From contig NZ_CP026104.1 in assembly GCF_002902945.1 (NCBI RefSeq), forward strand, positions 372,001 through 436,000: a stretch of 64,000 bases of DNA. Direction: 5' to 3'. A program made the translations under genes and the position numbers. This document shows positions 26,461-36,910 of the stretch, piece after piece (position 1 is the stretch's first letter; each line of letters starts with the position of its first letter). Source of the stretch: Paraburkholderia caribensis (GTDB lineage Bacteria; Pseudomonadota; Gammaproteobacteria; Burkholderiales; Burkholderiaceae). Below the pieces are notes generated by a model that saw nothing but the letters and a program-made list of their open reading frames with translations, had not been told where the DNA came from and ran no database searches.

Positions 26461-26797
26461 GCTTATAGGAGGCTTGATAATTGACTTAAAGTCGCGGGTC
26501 GTCGCAACCCATTGTCGACGATCTGCGTCCGTCCGTCACCGACCGCTTGTGGCCGATCGGGTGAGGTCACCAACGGCCGCTTATCGGCACTCCGCTTCGC
26601 GAAACCCGGATTTGGCTGACTGACCGCTTTGGAGACGGCCGTCTGACCGGAGAGGGTCGCGTACTGCCAATCGCAGCCTGACGAGGTTCATGGCTGCGAT
26701 GTCGATTGCGAAAGAAACCACGCGGGCCACAAACGGACAGTCAACGGTATCGCTTGATTGTCCGATTGCAATGCCTTTCCAAACCTCAACGTGTTGA
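26461..26797. other. intergenic region, nothing recognised
   Basis: About 340 bases. It carries Burkholderia-type GC-rich filler (GGCCGATC-like motifs) but no supported gene. Confidence 0.4.
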
Positions 26798-28003
26798 TCA
26801 CTCAGCCGAAAGAAGGCCACCACCGCCGAACGCGAGTTCGGCGAACCGCTTGCCGATGCGAAGGTGTGCAGGTCCATCCGGGTGCAGTTGGTCGGGCAGA
26901 GGCAGATCGGCGAAATCCTGTTGACCGTAGAGCGTAAGTCCGTCCAGATAGCGCAGATGTCGATCGTTCGCAGCCCGCTGCTGCACGATGCGTCGTAACT
27001 CATCACGGATGACGGTCAGCGTCAGCTTTCCGGCCTTGCGTTCGGCTGGATCACCCGTCGCCCGAAACGCAACCTTCCCTGCGGCTAGTGCGTTCAGATC
27101 GAGCGCTCCAGGACCAGGCGTATCCTCGTGAATGGGGCAATAGAGCGGCGAGATGACCAGTAACGGCACGTTTGGATGGCCTTCGCGAATGGTATCGAGA
27201 AAGCCATGAACCGCTGGCGCAAATGCGCGCAGCCGCATCAGATCCGTATTGACGAGATTGATGCCGATCTTAAGGCTGATCATGTCGGCAGGCGTGTCGC
27301 GGATCGTTCGGGCGGTGAAGGGGTCGAGCAGCGCGCCGCCACCGAATCCGAGATTGACCAGTTCCACGTTACCGAGAGAAGCGGCAAGCGCGGGCCAGAT
27401 CGAAGTCGGGCTATCTCCGTTGGAGCCATGGCTGATGGAACTGCCGTGATGCAGCCACACTTTTTGACCCTCGTCAGCAATGGCGTCGAAATGGGCGTTG
27501 GCGCGCAGCGCGACAAGCTCCGTGATTTCGTTGTGCGGTAGCCAGATCTCGACTTTCTTCTCATGGCTGGGCAGACCGGTGAACCGTAGCGTGGACAGAG
27601 ACCCCGATTGCTTCGAAACGGCGCCGCTGGCCATGTCGATAGTCACGGTGTCGCCACCCGTCGCACTGCTTTGATGGAGGAGGCTGCCGTCGACCAGCAG
27701 GTCATACACACCGGGTGGCCGCGGCGGGACTCCCGCGTATGCGTACCGTGTTGGCAGGACATCAAGCTCGATGTACGTCGCCTGAGTGCGAAAGACCAGC
27801 CGTACTCCTGAAGGCTGAGACTCGGCCATCGCCAACTGCGGGTCAGTGCATTGAGCACGCGCTCGAGCGGGCAGACGGTGCGGCATGAGCCCCCGTTCAG
27901 TTTGTTCGAGTTCGAGGGCGCCACGCAAGAACTCGCGGCTAATGAAGGTAGTAATCAAGTTACCCTTGTCGATCGTCATGTGATTGAGCGCATGTAAGAG
28001 CAT
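26798..28003 (-). CDS. SGNH/GDSL-type hydrolase with N-terminal beta-sandwich
   Basis: A 401-residue protein. Residues about 40-180 look like the carbohydrate-esterase accessory beta domain (VRLVFRTQATYIELDVLPTRY). The hydrolase block starts at KVWLHHGSSISHGSN, where the catalytic Ser lies, continues with NLGFGGGALLDPF and SLKIGINLVN, and ends with LPDQLHPDGPAHLRIG, which supplies the Asp-His pair. Such enzymes remove acyl groups from sugars or small esters. An internal ATG at 27979 is an alternative start. Its start is 15 bases downstream of the AraC regulator gene, so the two probably form one transcript. Confidence 0.8.
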   Translation of the reverse strand: MLLHALNHMTIDKGNLITTFISREFLRGALELEQTERGLMPHRLPARARAQCTDPQLAMAESQPSGVRLVFRTQATYIELDVLPTRYAYAGVPPRPPGVYDLLVDGSLLHQSSATGGDTVTIDMASGAVSKQSGSLSTLRFTGLPSHEKKVEIWLPHNEITELVALRANAHFDAIADEGQKVWLHHGSSISHGSNGDSPTSIWPALAASLGNVELVNLGFGGGALLDPFTARTIRDTPADMISLKIGINLVNTDLMRLRAFAPAVHGFLDTIREGHPNVPLLVISPLYCPIHEDTPGPGALDLNALAAGKVAFRATGDPAERKAGKLTLTVIRDELRRIVQQRAANDRHLRYLDGLTLYGQQDFADLPLPDQLHPDGPAHLRIGKRFAELAFGGGGLLSAE

Positions 28004-28017
28004 GCAAGCTTACCCGG

Positions 28018-28944
28018 CTACCGCGCTAGACATTGACCGGCAGCCTGCTGGTTTTCTCGCGCGTATTGTGAAGGCGATCGTCCGACATGCCGAGTGAAAG
28101 CGACGCTAAATGTACTCGCGGAACTGTATCCAACTCGCTGTGCAACCTCGGTGATACGGCCGTTCGTCTGTCGCAGCAAGTTCTTTGCGAGCGCCATACG
28201 CCAGGTGAGCAGGTATTCCATGGGCGCCAAACCGACCGCGCGGTTGAAGCGTTCAAAAAAACTGGAGCGCGATAACGCAGCTTCTTTCGCGAGTTCAATC
28301 ACTGTCCACGCGCGTGCGGGCTTTTCGTGCATTCTGCGGATCGCGGCAGCGAGGCGGGAATCGGACATCCCGCGAACCAGACCTAGGGAAGCTGTTGATT
28401 CCGCCGTGGACCGTAACGCTTCGATAAGCAACACTTCCAGCAGTCGTGACAGCACAACGTCGCGCGCCGGCCGCTGCGCGAGGGACTCTTCCCGCACCAA
28501 CTGAACCAAGGTTGTTAATCGCGCGGCGCCGCGGACGTGCACGAGCTCTGGTAGCAATGAAACCAGCAATGACGCATCGGGGGAGCCAAAGCGGCAGTAG
28601 CCGACCATCATCCGGGAATCAACAGGCCCGTTCGGCTGGCCGATTCTAAATTCATTGTTTCCGAGCGAGACCGGTATCGACGTTTCAACACCAGGTGGTG
28701 GTGGCACAAGGCTGGACATCGACATTCCGGAAACTGCGGGAATAAGGACAAAGTCTCCAGAAACGAGTCCGATCGGTGTGTGTCCGTCGATTGCTATATG
28801 GCAAACGCCTTCCAGGATTACGCAGTAGAACGGCTGACCCGTATCTGGGCGGCTGACACGCCAAGGGCCGGCACCAACAACCAGCTTGGAAAACCGGGCG
28901 CTCGGTTGTAGCAGCGTCACGACTTCCGCCAATGGGTCCGTCAT
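28018..28944 (-). CDS. AraC-family regulator with cupin-type N-terminal domain
   Basis: A 308-residue regulator. The start at 28944 (MTDPLAEVV) has AGGAG seven bases upstream; an upstream in-frame start has none. Residues 1-170 form a cupin-6-like sensor domain (GQPFYCVILEGVCHIAIDG). Residues about 205-308 hold two HTH motifs (WTVIELAKEAALSRSSFFERF and GRITEVAQRVGYSSASTFSVAF). It is divergent from an SDR gene at 29046 and upstream of the SGNH hydrolase, the classical layout for an AraC regulator of an SDR. Confidence 0.87.
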   Translation of the reverse strand: MTDPLAEVVTLLQPSARFSKLVVGAGPWRVSRPDTGQPFYCVILEGVCHIAIDGHTPIGLVSGDFVLIPAVSGMSMSSLVPPPPGVETSIPVSLGNNEFRIGQPNGPVDSRMMVGYCRFGSPDASLLVSLLPELVHVRGAARLTTLVQLVREESLAQRPARDVVLSRLLEVLLIEALRSTAESTASLGLVRGMSDSRLAAAIRRMHEKPARAWTVIELAKEAALSRSSFFERFNRAVGLAPMEYLLTWRMALAKNLLRQTNGRITEVAQRVGYSSASTFSVAFTRHVGRSPSQYARENQQAAGQCLAR

Positions 28945-29045
28945 TGTCGGACTCCTGCAAATGAAATCTGGATTCTCAATTGTAGAACGTACGGTACTCA
29001 AGCTCTATCGTATGGCCTACACAAACTACCTCACACAGAGTCCCC

Positions 29046-29792
29046 ATGAAAACCGTGTTCATCACAGGCTGTTCCTCCGGATTTGGCCTCGAAATCGCCC
29101 GCCACTTTCTGGCTCGTGACTGGCAGGTCGTCGCCACGATGCGCACACCGCGTGCCGATGTGCTGCCACGCTCGGAGCACTTGCGGGTGCTGACGCTAGA
29201 CGTCACTGATGCCGAGAGCATCGAAAAGGCTGTCGATGCCGCTGGCCCAATTGATGTGCTGGTGAACAATGCGGGCTTCGGCGCAGCGTCCCCGGCTGAG
29301 GTCACTCCGCTCGACACGGTACGGGAGCTTTTCGAAACCAACACGTTCGGCACGATCGCGGTGACGCAGGCGGTGATACCGCAGTTTCGGGAGCGTAAAA
29401 CCGGCGTCATCATTAACGTCACGTCAAGCGTGACGTTGAAAGCGGTACCTCTGATTGCGGCTTACCGCGCGAGCAAGGCCGCGGCAGGCGCATTTACCGA
29501 GTCGATGGCATTGGAGCTTGAGCAGTTTGGTATCCGGGCTTGCCTCGTGCTTCCTGGGCGCGCGCCCGAGACTCGTTTCGGAGAGCGCGCGCGGAGCCGC
29601 ATGCATGGCTTCGATCATGAAGCATACGTGGATTTTGCACAAAAGGTTTTCGCTGGGATGCGGGATACATCTTCGCCCACCACTCGAGCACAAGACGTCG
29701 CCGAAGCTGTGTGGCGTGCGGCGACGGACCCGTCATCTCCAATGCACATTCCCGCCGGCGCCGATGCTGAAGCATGGGCGCTGGGTCGTTGA
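29046..29792 (+). CDS. short-chain dehydrogenase/reductase
   Basis: A 248-residue classical SDR. The cofactor motif is TGCSSGFG (residues 7-14), followed by LDVTDAESI and NNAGFG. The catalytic Ser lies in VTSSVTL and the YxxxK pair in AAYRASKAAAGAF. The lack of an Arg right after the glycine motif leaves NAD/NADP preference open. Expressed divergently from the AraC regulator. Such pairs often respond to aldehydes or lipophilic compounds. Confidence 0.87.
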   Translation: MKTVFITGCSSGFGLEIARHFLARDWQVVATMRTPRADVLPRSEHLRVLTLDVTDAESIEKAVDAAGPIDVLVNNAGFGAASPAEVTPLDTVRELFETNTFGTIAVTQAVIPQFRERKTGVIINVTSSVTLKAVPLIAAYRASKAAAGAFTESMALELEQFGIRACLVLPGRAPETRFGERARSRMHGFDHEAYVDFAQKVFAGMRDTSSPTTRAQDVAEAVWRAATDPSSPMHIPAGADAEAWALGR

Positions 29793-29822
29793 CGACAAAC
29801 TCGAACCGAGACTTTCTCTGCT

Positions 29823-29841
29823 GCGGGACCCTTGGTCCCGC
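29823..29841 (+). terminator. hairpin after the SDR gene
   Basis: GCGGGACC and GGTCCCGC flank a 3-base loop 30 bases after the SDR stop. The 8-bp GC-rich stem lacks a T-run, so it is a possible rather than certain terminator. Confidence 0.45.
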
Positions 29842-29938
29842 CCACTTACCGCCTTAGATTGCTCTTAATGCATTAACGGTTGCAATGGCTATCGAATTGA
29901 GCTGGAAGGCATTTGTTGCTGTTTGAGCAGAGACATCG

Positions 29939-30946
29939 TCAAACGGACATGCTGGCGGGAGACTTCGGCCAGGTAGATCTCGCGATACGCATGAAGTTTT
30001 CACCATAAATCGCATCGATATCCGATTTTGAGTAACCCCGTCGCGTCAATTCTTTAGCAACCTCGCCGAGCGTTTCCGGTTGTAATTGGGTATGCCCATT
30101 CATCTGCCCATAGTGTTCATGCGGCCACCAGTCATCTTCGTTCTCCTTGTCTGGCAAATCTTTATGCGCTGGGTACAGCTCGGTATCGAGACCTATACCT
30201 ATATGGCGCGTTCCGACTCGCTCAGCCACGTAATCGATTTGCCGAATGTAAGCGTCCACAGATGCAGACGGATCCCCCAGGAATATGCTCAAGCCTGTGA
30301 GGCCAATCACACCTCCCTGAGCCGCGCACGCGAGAATCTGTTCATCATCGATCGTTCGCGGATGATCAAAAATTGCTTTGATATTCGTATGAGAGAAGAT
30401 CGCCGGTCGCTGTGACGTCTCTATAATCTCAAGACTTGATCGTTTGCTCGCATGCGAACAGTCGATGATGATTCCGGCGGTATTGATAGCGCCTACGACT
30501 TCGTGGCCTAGAGCGGTCAATCCGGTCCCGGCTCCATGACATCCGCCGGCACAACTGTTGTCGCGGTTGTAGGCCAGCAGCATCTGGCGTACCCCTAAAT
30601 TCGCAAATAGCTCGACCATAGCGGGATCCTGGAGCAGCATATTTGATCCTTAGAGGTCGAACGATACGGCGAGCTTTCCATATTGACGCGCATGATAAAT
30701 ATCGTCAGTGGTGCCCACCAGCACAAACTTTTCTGGGTGCCGAGTCAGCCAGCTTCTAAAACTCGCGATCATCCGCATGACGGTATCGAAAGGCGTCATG
30801 TCCATGCCCACGTTGACGGACACATGGTGGAATCCGGCGTCCCGATATCTCGTCAGGCGCGACATGTCCTGCCCTGGAATCAACGGCAGACAGGCATGTG
30901 CCTCCCACTGAATCAACTGCGTGTCACTGGATTCTGATTGCGTCAT
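29939..30946 (-). pseudogene. membrane dipeptidase (M19 family) interrupted by one in-frame stop
   Basis: Two adjacent frames are in the same phase and are separated only by the TAA at 30650-30652. The first (from ATG 30946, AAGAG upstream) ends KLAVSFDL. The reading continues after the stop with GSNMLLQDPAMVELFANLGVRQMLLAYN, where M19 enzymes have FDLEG-x-x, so a GAA to TAA change is the simplest explanation. Renal-dipeptidase features follow: IIIDCSHASKRSSLEII, AIFSHTNIKAIFDHPRTIDDEQ and the zinc-site helix near RHIGIGLDTELYP. Total length of about 335 residues matches the family. The C-terminal part could still be translated from internal starts but would lack the first metal ligands. Confidence 0.85.
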
Positions 30947-31085
30947 GATCATCTCTTTCACAGCCTCCAATCTCCTGGCTGACTACTGGTCCGCGCTTGC
31001 CAGGGTTTCGTCCAGCCATCCAAGTCACTGCTCAATACATTCGTGAGCGCCACTCGCGGTCCATCGTTGACGGGGTCCGACTAAG

Positions 31086-31915
31086 GGCTCTGTCAACTTA
31101 TCGAGACCGAGGCGGAGAGACGGCAGGAAAGGGCGTCCCTCAGAACACGCAGGACGGATTTTCGGTAACTTTGGTGAGTTCGCACCAGGCAACGAATCGC
31201 GCCGCGAGCTGTTTGCGATAGAGGGAAGCGCGCAGCAGATGCCGGTTGAGCGCGAAGTGTTGCCTGATCGGCCCAAAGCACGAGAGAAAATTCTGTGTGC
31301 GTTTCGGGTCTCGAAAGCCGCGCATGCGACGCTCGCGTTCGCGCGTTGGTTGGTGGCTGTTCTCTGCGCGGTTGTTCAGTCGGGCGTCTGCTGTGACGAA
31401 CACGTGCTTCACGTTCGCAAGTTCCGGAATCTCCGCTTTTGCCGCCGGATAGCTGCGCAACTGATCGGTGACGATCTTGCGCGGTACGGGGCTGGAGCGC
31501 AGCACACGCTTGAAGAAACGTTTGGCCGCGGCTTTGTCGCGCCGCTTTTGTACCAAGATGTCGAGTTCGGCGCCATGCTCGTCGACCGCACGCCACAGCA
31601 GGTGCGGTTCGCCACGCAGCGTGATGAACATCTCGTCGAGGTGCCATGTGCTACCCGGCTTGCGTCGCGCAGCTTTGACCCGGTGGGCGAAACCCTTGCC
31701 AAACTTGTCGCACCAGCAACGGATTGTCTCGTATGTCACGGTCACGCCGCGCTCGAAGAGCAGTTCTTCGATGTCGCGCAAGCTCAACGGAAAGCGGAAA
31801 TACCAACGTACAGCGCAACTGATGACCTCGGCTGGGAAACGGTGACCGTGATAGAGCGATTTCGATTTCTTCATCACGCCATCTTACGTGACTGGGCCAT
31901 CAACCTGACAACGCC
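31086..31915 (-). mobile_element. IS6-family insertion sequence
   Basis: About 830 bp with a single transposase gene on the minus strand. The left end begins GGCTCTGTCAACTTA at 31086, the IS6-type GG...TGTCA end. The right end is less conserved; the best match is the complement GGCGTTGTCAGGTTGATGG ending at 31915. No 8-bp target duplication is seen (CGACTAAG left, GCTGCAAG right), and the flanking genes differ. The element may have arrived by recombination or deletion rather than simple transposition. Boundaries are approximate on the right. Confidence 0.65.
31140..31877 (-). CDS. IS6-family transposase
   Basis: A 245-residue DDE transposase of the IS6/IS26 group. Features are FPAEVISCAVRWYFRFPLSLRDIEELLFERG, the first Asp in WHLDEMFITLRG, the second in IVTDQLRSYPAA and the Glu in RLNNRAENSHQPTR, then the typical MRGFRDPKRTQNFLS. 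Complete with no frameshift. The start is GTG 31877 or ATG 31874. Confidence 0.9.
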   Translation of the reverse strand: MMKKSKSLYHGHRFPAEVISCAVRWYFRFPLSLRDIEELLFERGVTVTYETIRCWCDKFGKGFAHRVKAARRKPGSTWHLDEMFITLRGEPHLLWRAVDEHGAELDILVQKRRDKAAAKRFFKRVLRSSPVPRKIVTDQLRSYPAAKAEIPELANVKHVFVTADARLNNRAENSHQPTRERERRMRGFRDPKRTQNFLSCFGPIRQHFALNRHLLRASLYRKQLAARFVAWCELTKVTENPSCVF

Positions 31916-34900
31916 GCTGCAAGTCATGCAACATCTTGCGTGTTTAAGTAATGCCGCGGGAACCGCGACGCTTTCGACCGTTCTTGGCATACAGGAAGCT
32001 CAGGTCCACTCGGCCTTGTGGGAGGCTATCCGTCAAGAACTCGTCGGGCGGCAGGAGAACTCCTATGCGTTTGTTCATGACCGCATTCATGAAGCTGCCT
32101 ATTCAACCATCCCTATAGACTCTCGCACCGAGGCTCATCTGCGGATCGGGTGGCTGCTAGCGGCGCAGACGCGCCCAGAACGGCGCGAGGAAGCGATCTT
32201 CGAGATAGTGGGTCAGCTCAATCGTGGTGCGACGCTGATTGCTGGACAGGACGAGCGTGACGAACTTGCCCGATTCAATCTCCTCGCCGGCCAACGCGCC
32301 AAGGCGTCCTCTGCCTATACCTCGGCGCTCAGCTATCTGGTCACCGGCGCAGAGCTATTGGGCACCGATTGCTGGGAGAACCGGCACGACCTGACGTTTT
32401 CACTGGAACTGAACCGGGCAGAATGTGAATTCCTGACAGGGCAACCGTCGCTAGCAGACGAGCGCCTGAAGGCCTTGTCTGCTAGCGCCAAGACAACGGT
32501 CGAACATGCGCTCGTCGCTTGCCTGCAGCTGGATGTCTATTTGGTACTTGATCGAAGCGACCGCGCAGTTGAGGTCTGTATCGCATATCTTCGGCACGTC
32601 GGCATCGACTGGTCTGCGCACCCGAGCGACGAAACAGTGCGGATCGAATACGAGCGCATCTGGTCTCAGCTCGGGGATCGTGCAATCGAGGAACTCATCG
32701 ACTTACCTCTCATGGAGGACGCAGCGTCCCTCGGGACCGTCGAGGCACTGAGCAAGCTCTTCGCGCCAGCCTTGCAGACGGATGCAAACCTGGCTTGCCT
32801 GACGATCTGCAAGGCGGTCAATCTGAGTCTTGAGCGAGGCAACTGCGATGCTTCGTGCGTGCTCTATGCCAATGTCGGAAGGGTTGCAGGGAGACGTTTC
32901 GGCGACTATCAGGCCGGATATCGATTCGGGCAGCTCGGCTGCGAACTTGTCAATCGCCGCGGTCTCAAACGCTTTGAGGCAAAGACGTATCTTTGCTTCT
33001 CTATTTTTGTCGTACGCTGGCTGAAACCTGTGCGGGAGTGCCGTGATCTGTTGCGTCGCGCCTTCGACGCGGCGAACCGCATCGGAGATCTTCCGTATGG
33101 CGCTTACGCGGGCAATAGCCTCAATTCGGATCTGCTCTTTGCCGGCGAGGCGCTGCCGGAGTTACAAATCGAGGCTGAGCGTGGCCTCGCGTACGCCGAG
33201 AAGGTCCGATTCGGTCTTGTCGTCGACTTCATCGCCGCGCAACTTGCGCTGGTCCGGATGCTTCGAGGCTTAACGCCGAGGTTTGGCTGCTTCGACGACG
33301 AAAAGTTCAACGAGTTTCGCACCGAAAGTCATCTCTCCGCCAACCGGGATCTGGCGCTGGCGGAGTGCTGGTACTGGACCAGGAAATTGCAGGCGCGCTA
33401 TCTAGCCGCCGACTATCCGGCAGCCATGGATGCTTCCACGAAGGCCCAACCCTTACTCTGGACCTCATCCTCGTTCTTCGAGGAAGCTGAATACCATTTC
33501 TATAGCGCGCTGGTCCAGGCTGCCATATGCGACTCCAGTCCTGCCGGTGAGCGGCCGGGGCGTTTGTGCGCTATGGCCGAACACCACAGCCACTTCCAGA
33601 TTTGGGCTGAAAACTGCCCCGAGAACTTCGAGAGCCGAGAGGCGCTAATCGGAGCGGAGATTGCACGTGTTGAAGGTCGAGTGGTTGATGCTGAAAACCT
33701 TTATGAGAGAGCGATACACTCGGCACAAGAAAACGGCGCGATCCACATCGAGGCACTCGCCAATGAGCTTGCCTCGCGCTTTTATACAGCGCGTGGTATC
33801 GAAAAGATTTCTCGTGTCTATCTGCAAGACGCACACTACGGGTACCTGCGTTGGGGCGCCGACGGAAAAGTGCGGCACCTCGAAGACCTTCATCCTTTCC
33901 TCAGGACGGAAGAATCTGCTCAAGGCCCGACGGCCACGATCGCAGCATCCGTCGAACGCCTCGATCTTGCTACAGTGATCAAGGTCACCCAGGCCGCCTC
34001 TGCAGACATCGTTCTCGAAAAGCTGGTCGATATGGTAATGCGCACCGCCATCGAGCACGCGGGCGGCGAACGTGGCCTGCTAGTTCTGTCGGACGGCGGC
34101 GAACAACGCATTGCGGCGGAAGTGACGACGGGCGGTGAAACGACGACGCTGCAACTTTGCGATGCGCCCGTGAGCGCCGCCGCGCTGCCGGAATCGATCC
34201 TCTATCATGCGCTGCGCACCCGCGACAGTATCTTTCTTGATGACGCGGCGGCCGCCTCACCGTTTGCAGCCGATCCCTACATCCGCGAGCATCGCGCGCG
34301 CTCCATTCTCTGTATGCCGTTGGTGAATCAGACCAAGCTCGTCGGTGCGCTCTACCTCGAGAACAATCTGACCGCGAGCGCATTTAGCCCGGCCCGCATC
34401 GCTGTGTTGAAACTGGTGGCTTCCCAAGCGGCGATATCGCTGGAAAACGCACGTCTTTATCGTGACGTCACAGAACGCGAAGTAAAGATAAGGCGCCTCG
34501 TCGAAGCCAACATTATCGGAATCATTGTCTGGAATGCTCGTGGCGACATTCTGGAGGCCAATGACGCATTTCTCCGCATGGTGGGATACGAGCGCGAAGA
34601 TCTCGTATCGGGCCGCGTGCGTTGGCGCGACCTGACGCCGCCGGATTCGCGGGAGGGTAGCGAACAGGCACTGGCGGAAGCCATCCGCACCGGACGCGCC
34701 CAGCCATACGAAAAGGAGTACATCCGGAAGGACGGTTGCCGCATCCCCGTCATCGTCGGCCTCGCGAGCTTCGAGGCTAGCAAAAGGGAAGGTGTCGCTT
34801 TCGTGCTCGATTTAACCGAGCGAAAGGAAGCGGAGAAAAAAGCTCGCGAAAGTGAGCACCGTTATCGCGAAGTACAAACGGAGCTCGAACATGCAAACCG

Positions 34901-35594
34901 TGTCGCGACCATGGGGCAGCTCACGGCCTCTATTGCGCATGAGGTCAATCAGCCCATTGCAGCGACCGTGACAAGCGCGCAGGCCGCGCTGCGCTGGCTA
35001 CGCGCCCAACCGCCCAACGTCGGAGAAGTCGACCAGGTACTCAGTCGAATTGTCAAAGACTCGACCCGAGCCGCCGATGTGCTTGGCCGGATTCGTCAAA
35101 TGGTGAAAAAGGCGCCGCCACGCAAAGAGCCGGTCAATATCAATGAAGCGATTAGCGAAGTGATCGAACTGACCCGCGGCGAAGCGGCTAAGCGGGGCGC
35201 TTCAGTGCAGACGGAACTATCCGACGATTTACCATTGATCCAAGGAGACCGCGTCCAACTGCAACAGGTACTACTGAACCTGATTATCAACGCGCTGGAG
35301 GCAATGACCTTCGCTAGCGACGGCATACGGGACTTGCAGATCCAGACGCAGCACGCCGATTCGGACTGCGTGCTTGTGAGCGTGCGTGATTCAGGACCTG
35401 GGTTTGCTCTCGATAACACCGAGCAGGTTTTCGCGCCCTTCTATACCTCGAAGCCCACTGGCTTGGGTATGGGATTGTCGATCTCCCGCTCCATCATCGA
35501 CGCGCATGGCGGCCGGTTATGGGCGAGTTCGAACCAGCCCCGAGGTGCCGCGGTGCAATTTACAGTGCCAGCCTGTTTAACATCGCCGTCGTGA
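31916..35594 (+). pseudogene. giant multidomain sensor histidine kinase, N-terminus removed by IS6
   Basis: From about 31916 the frame encodes the last 1,225 or so residues of an AAA-ATPase/GAF/PAS histidine kinase, normally 1,700-2,000 residues with an N-terminal Ser/Thr-kinase-like domain. Seen are the end of the ATPase module and a long helical repeat region (VMQHLACLSNAAG to about 33900), a GAF domain (IVLEKLVDMVMRTAIEHAG to NARLYRDV), a PAS domain (VEANIIGIIVWNARGDILEAND), HisKA with MGQLTASIAHEVNQPIAATV, and an HATPase domain (RDSGPGF, GLGMGLSISRSII). The IS lies immediately upstream, so the kinase-like and P-loop parts are lost. The frame stays open back through the antisense of the IS to 31239. 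The remainder may still be expressed as a soluble kinase. Confidence 0.85.
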
Positions 35595-36032
35595 TTGACG
35601 CTTCACCATGATGGTGTCGACAAAATTTGCACGTGCGTCACGCAGCGCTGGGTCGATCCCGGTGTCGAAGTGCCCGCCGGAAAAATTCCACTCTAACCCG
35701 TCGCATAACGCCTAGTTCGCACAGGACATAGCTCGACCTGTCGCAGGGTTTATTGCTCGGCACATCCTGCCATAGGCCGAAGTTTCTGCCGAGGCCTGAC
35801 TCCGATGGGCGGCTGCGATAGCTAATGGCTCCTGTAAACGGGGAAGCGGTCATTGAGGCCACGAACTTCCATCTTACGCGAACGGCAACTATTGGCCGAC
35901 TATTGCCCGATGAGAATTGCGGGTCGCGTGCCTCGCCGTCGATGGCCATGATCGGCAGCACCCGACCCGGTGCGGACAATCCAGGCCCGTGCCTGAATAT
36001 GTCCGTTTCCGGCTTTCCTGCGGCCAGTCAAG
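35595..36032. other. intergenic region between convergent genes
   Basis: About 440 bases between the truncated kinase and the minus-strand alpha/beta hydrolase. No convincing gene. It contains short GGCCGAC-type motifs seen in other gaps of this window. Confidence 0.4.
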
Positions 36033-36830
36033 TCAGGTGGTACTGCGTTTCAAGAAGCCTTCGATAACGGTTGCGAAATATGGCGGGCACTCCTGCATCG
36101 GGTAATGACCGCAGTTGGGGATAACTTGCAGTTCTGCGTTCGGATGCCATGCGAGAAAAGTGCGCGCCATTGCCTCCGAATCCAGTCCGGGATCCTTATC
36201 ACCGACGATGACCAAATACGGTGTTTCAAGACCCCGAACGTCATCGACGAAGTCCGCCGTGACGAGCATTTCGAGGTATCTGGCCCGGCTGTCAGGTGAG
36301 ACTGTGTCGCGGCTTTGTCGGGCCTTGCGTTCAGCCCACGAATCGGACAGTCCTCCGGTGACGAAGCGAAACAACCTCCGAAGGGCATCGTCGTCTTGCA
36401 TGGTGCTGGCAAAGAAAGCCAGTGCATCAGGACTCAACCGATTTCCAGCTGCGGAAACGGGACATACGGCGATCGCGCTTATGACGCGGGACGGCGCGTC
36501 CGCCGAAATACGTTGCGTGACCATTCCGGTCATCGAGTGGCCGACGATATGGAAGTGCGTCCAACCCAGTCGGTCAGCGAGCATGAGGCAATCGGCTGCA
36601 ATCTCCTCGACCGTGAATTCACCGTCCAGGTTGATGGATTGCCCGTAGCCGCGCAAATCGACGAAAACGTAGCTAAACGAATGGCCATCGAGCCAAGGCA
36701 TGACTGCATCGTAGCTGGAATGGTCGCCGAGCCAGTCGTGCATGACCAGCACGCGAATTGGACCATTGCCATACTGCACATATCCGAGACCGGCATCCGA
36801 GCCAGATCGGATTTCAAGAGAGGCTTTCAT
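36033..36830 (-). CDS. alpha/beta hydrolase
   Basis: A 265-residue alpha/beta hydrolase with nucleophile Ser in IVGHSMTGMVTQ, Asp in IVGDKDPGLDSE and His in PNCGHYPMQECPP near the C-terminus; the first strand motif is VLVMHDWLGDHSSYD, where HDW replaces the usual HG. The start at 36830 (MKASLEIRSGSD) is favoured by similarity, though its ribosome site is weak; the frame extends 34 codons into the hairpin region, which is not coding. A haloperoxidase or esterase role is possible. A promoter and an intrinsic-terminator-like leader precede it. Confidence 0.8.
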   Translation of the reverse strand: MKASLEIRSGSDAGLGYVQYGNGPIRVLVMHDWLGDHSSYDAVMPWLDGHSFSYVFVDLRGYGQSINLDGEFTVEEIAADCLMLADRLGWTHFHIVGHSMTGMVTQRISADAPSRVISAIAVCPVSAAGNRLSPDALAFFASTMQDDDALRRLFRFVTGGLSDSWAERKARQSRDTVSPDSRARYLEMLVTADFVDDVRGLETPYLVIVGDKDPGLDSEAMARTFLAWHPNAELQVIPNCGHYPMQECPPYFATVIEGFLKRSTT

Positions 36831-36842
36831 TCCAGGGTTCCA

Positions 36843-36897
36843 TTTTGGTTGCAGGAACCAAAACGAAACGCCCTCCCGGCGGACCGGGAGGGCGTTT
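36843..36897 (-). promoter_or_regulatory. two hairpins in the leader of the alpha/beta hydrolase gene
   Basis: Read in the direction of the gene, the leader first forms a 14-bp perfect stem (AAACGCCCTCCCGG, loop of four, complement; 36866-36897) followed by CGTTTTGG. It then forms an 8-bp stem at 36843-36863 (TTTTGGTT and AACCAAAA around GCAGG). The first looks like an intrinsic terminator placed between promoter and gene, so attenuation or read-through control is possible. The second includes no obvious ribosome-binding site. Confidence 0.5.
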
Positions 36898-36910
36898 TGA
36901 AAGTGAGGCC

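Noticed and set aside
31239..31915. N-terminal part of the large kinase frame
   Set aside because: This stretch is the antisense of the IS6 transposase. Kinase similarity begins only after the IS end near 31915.
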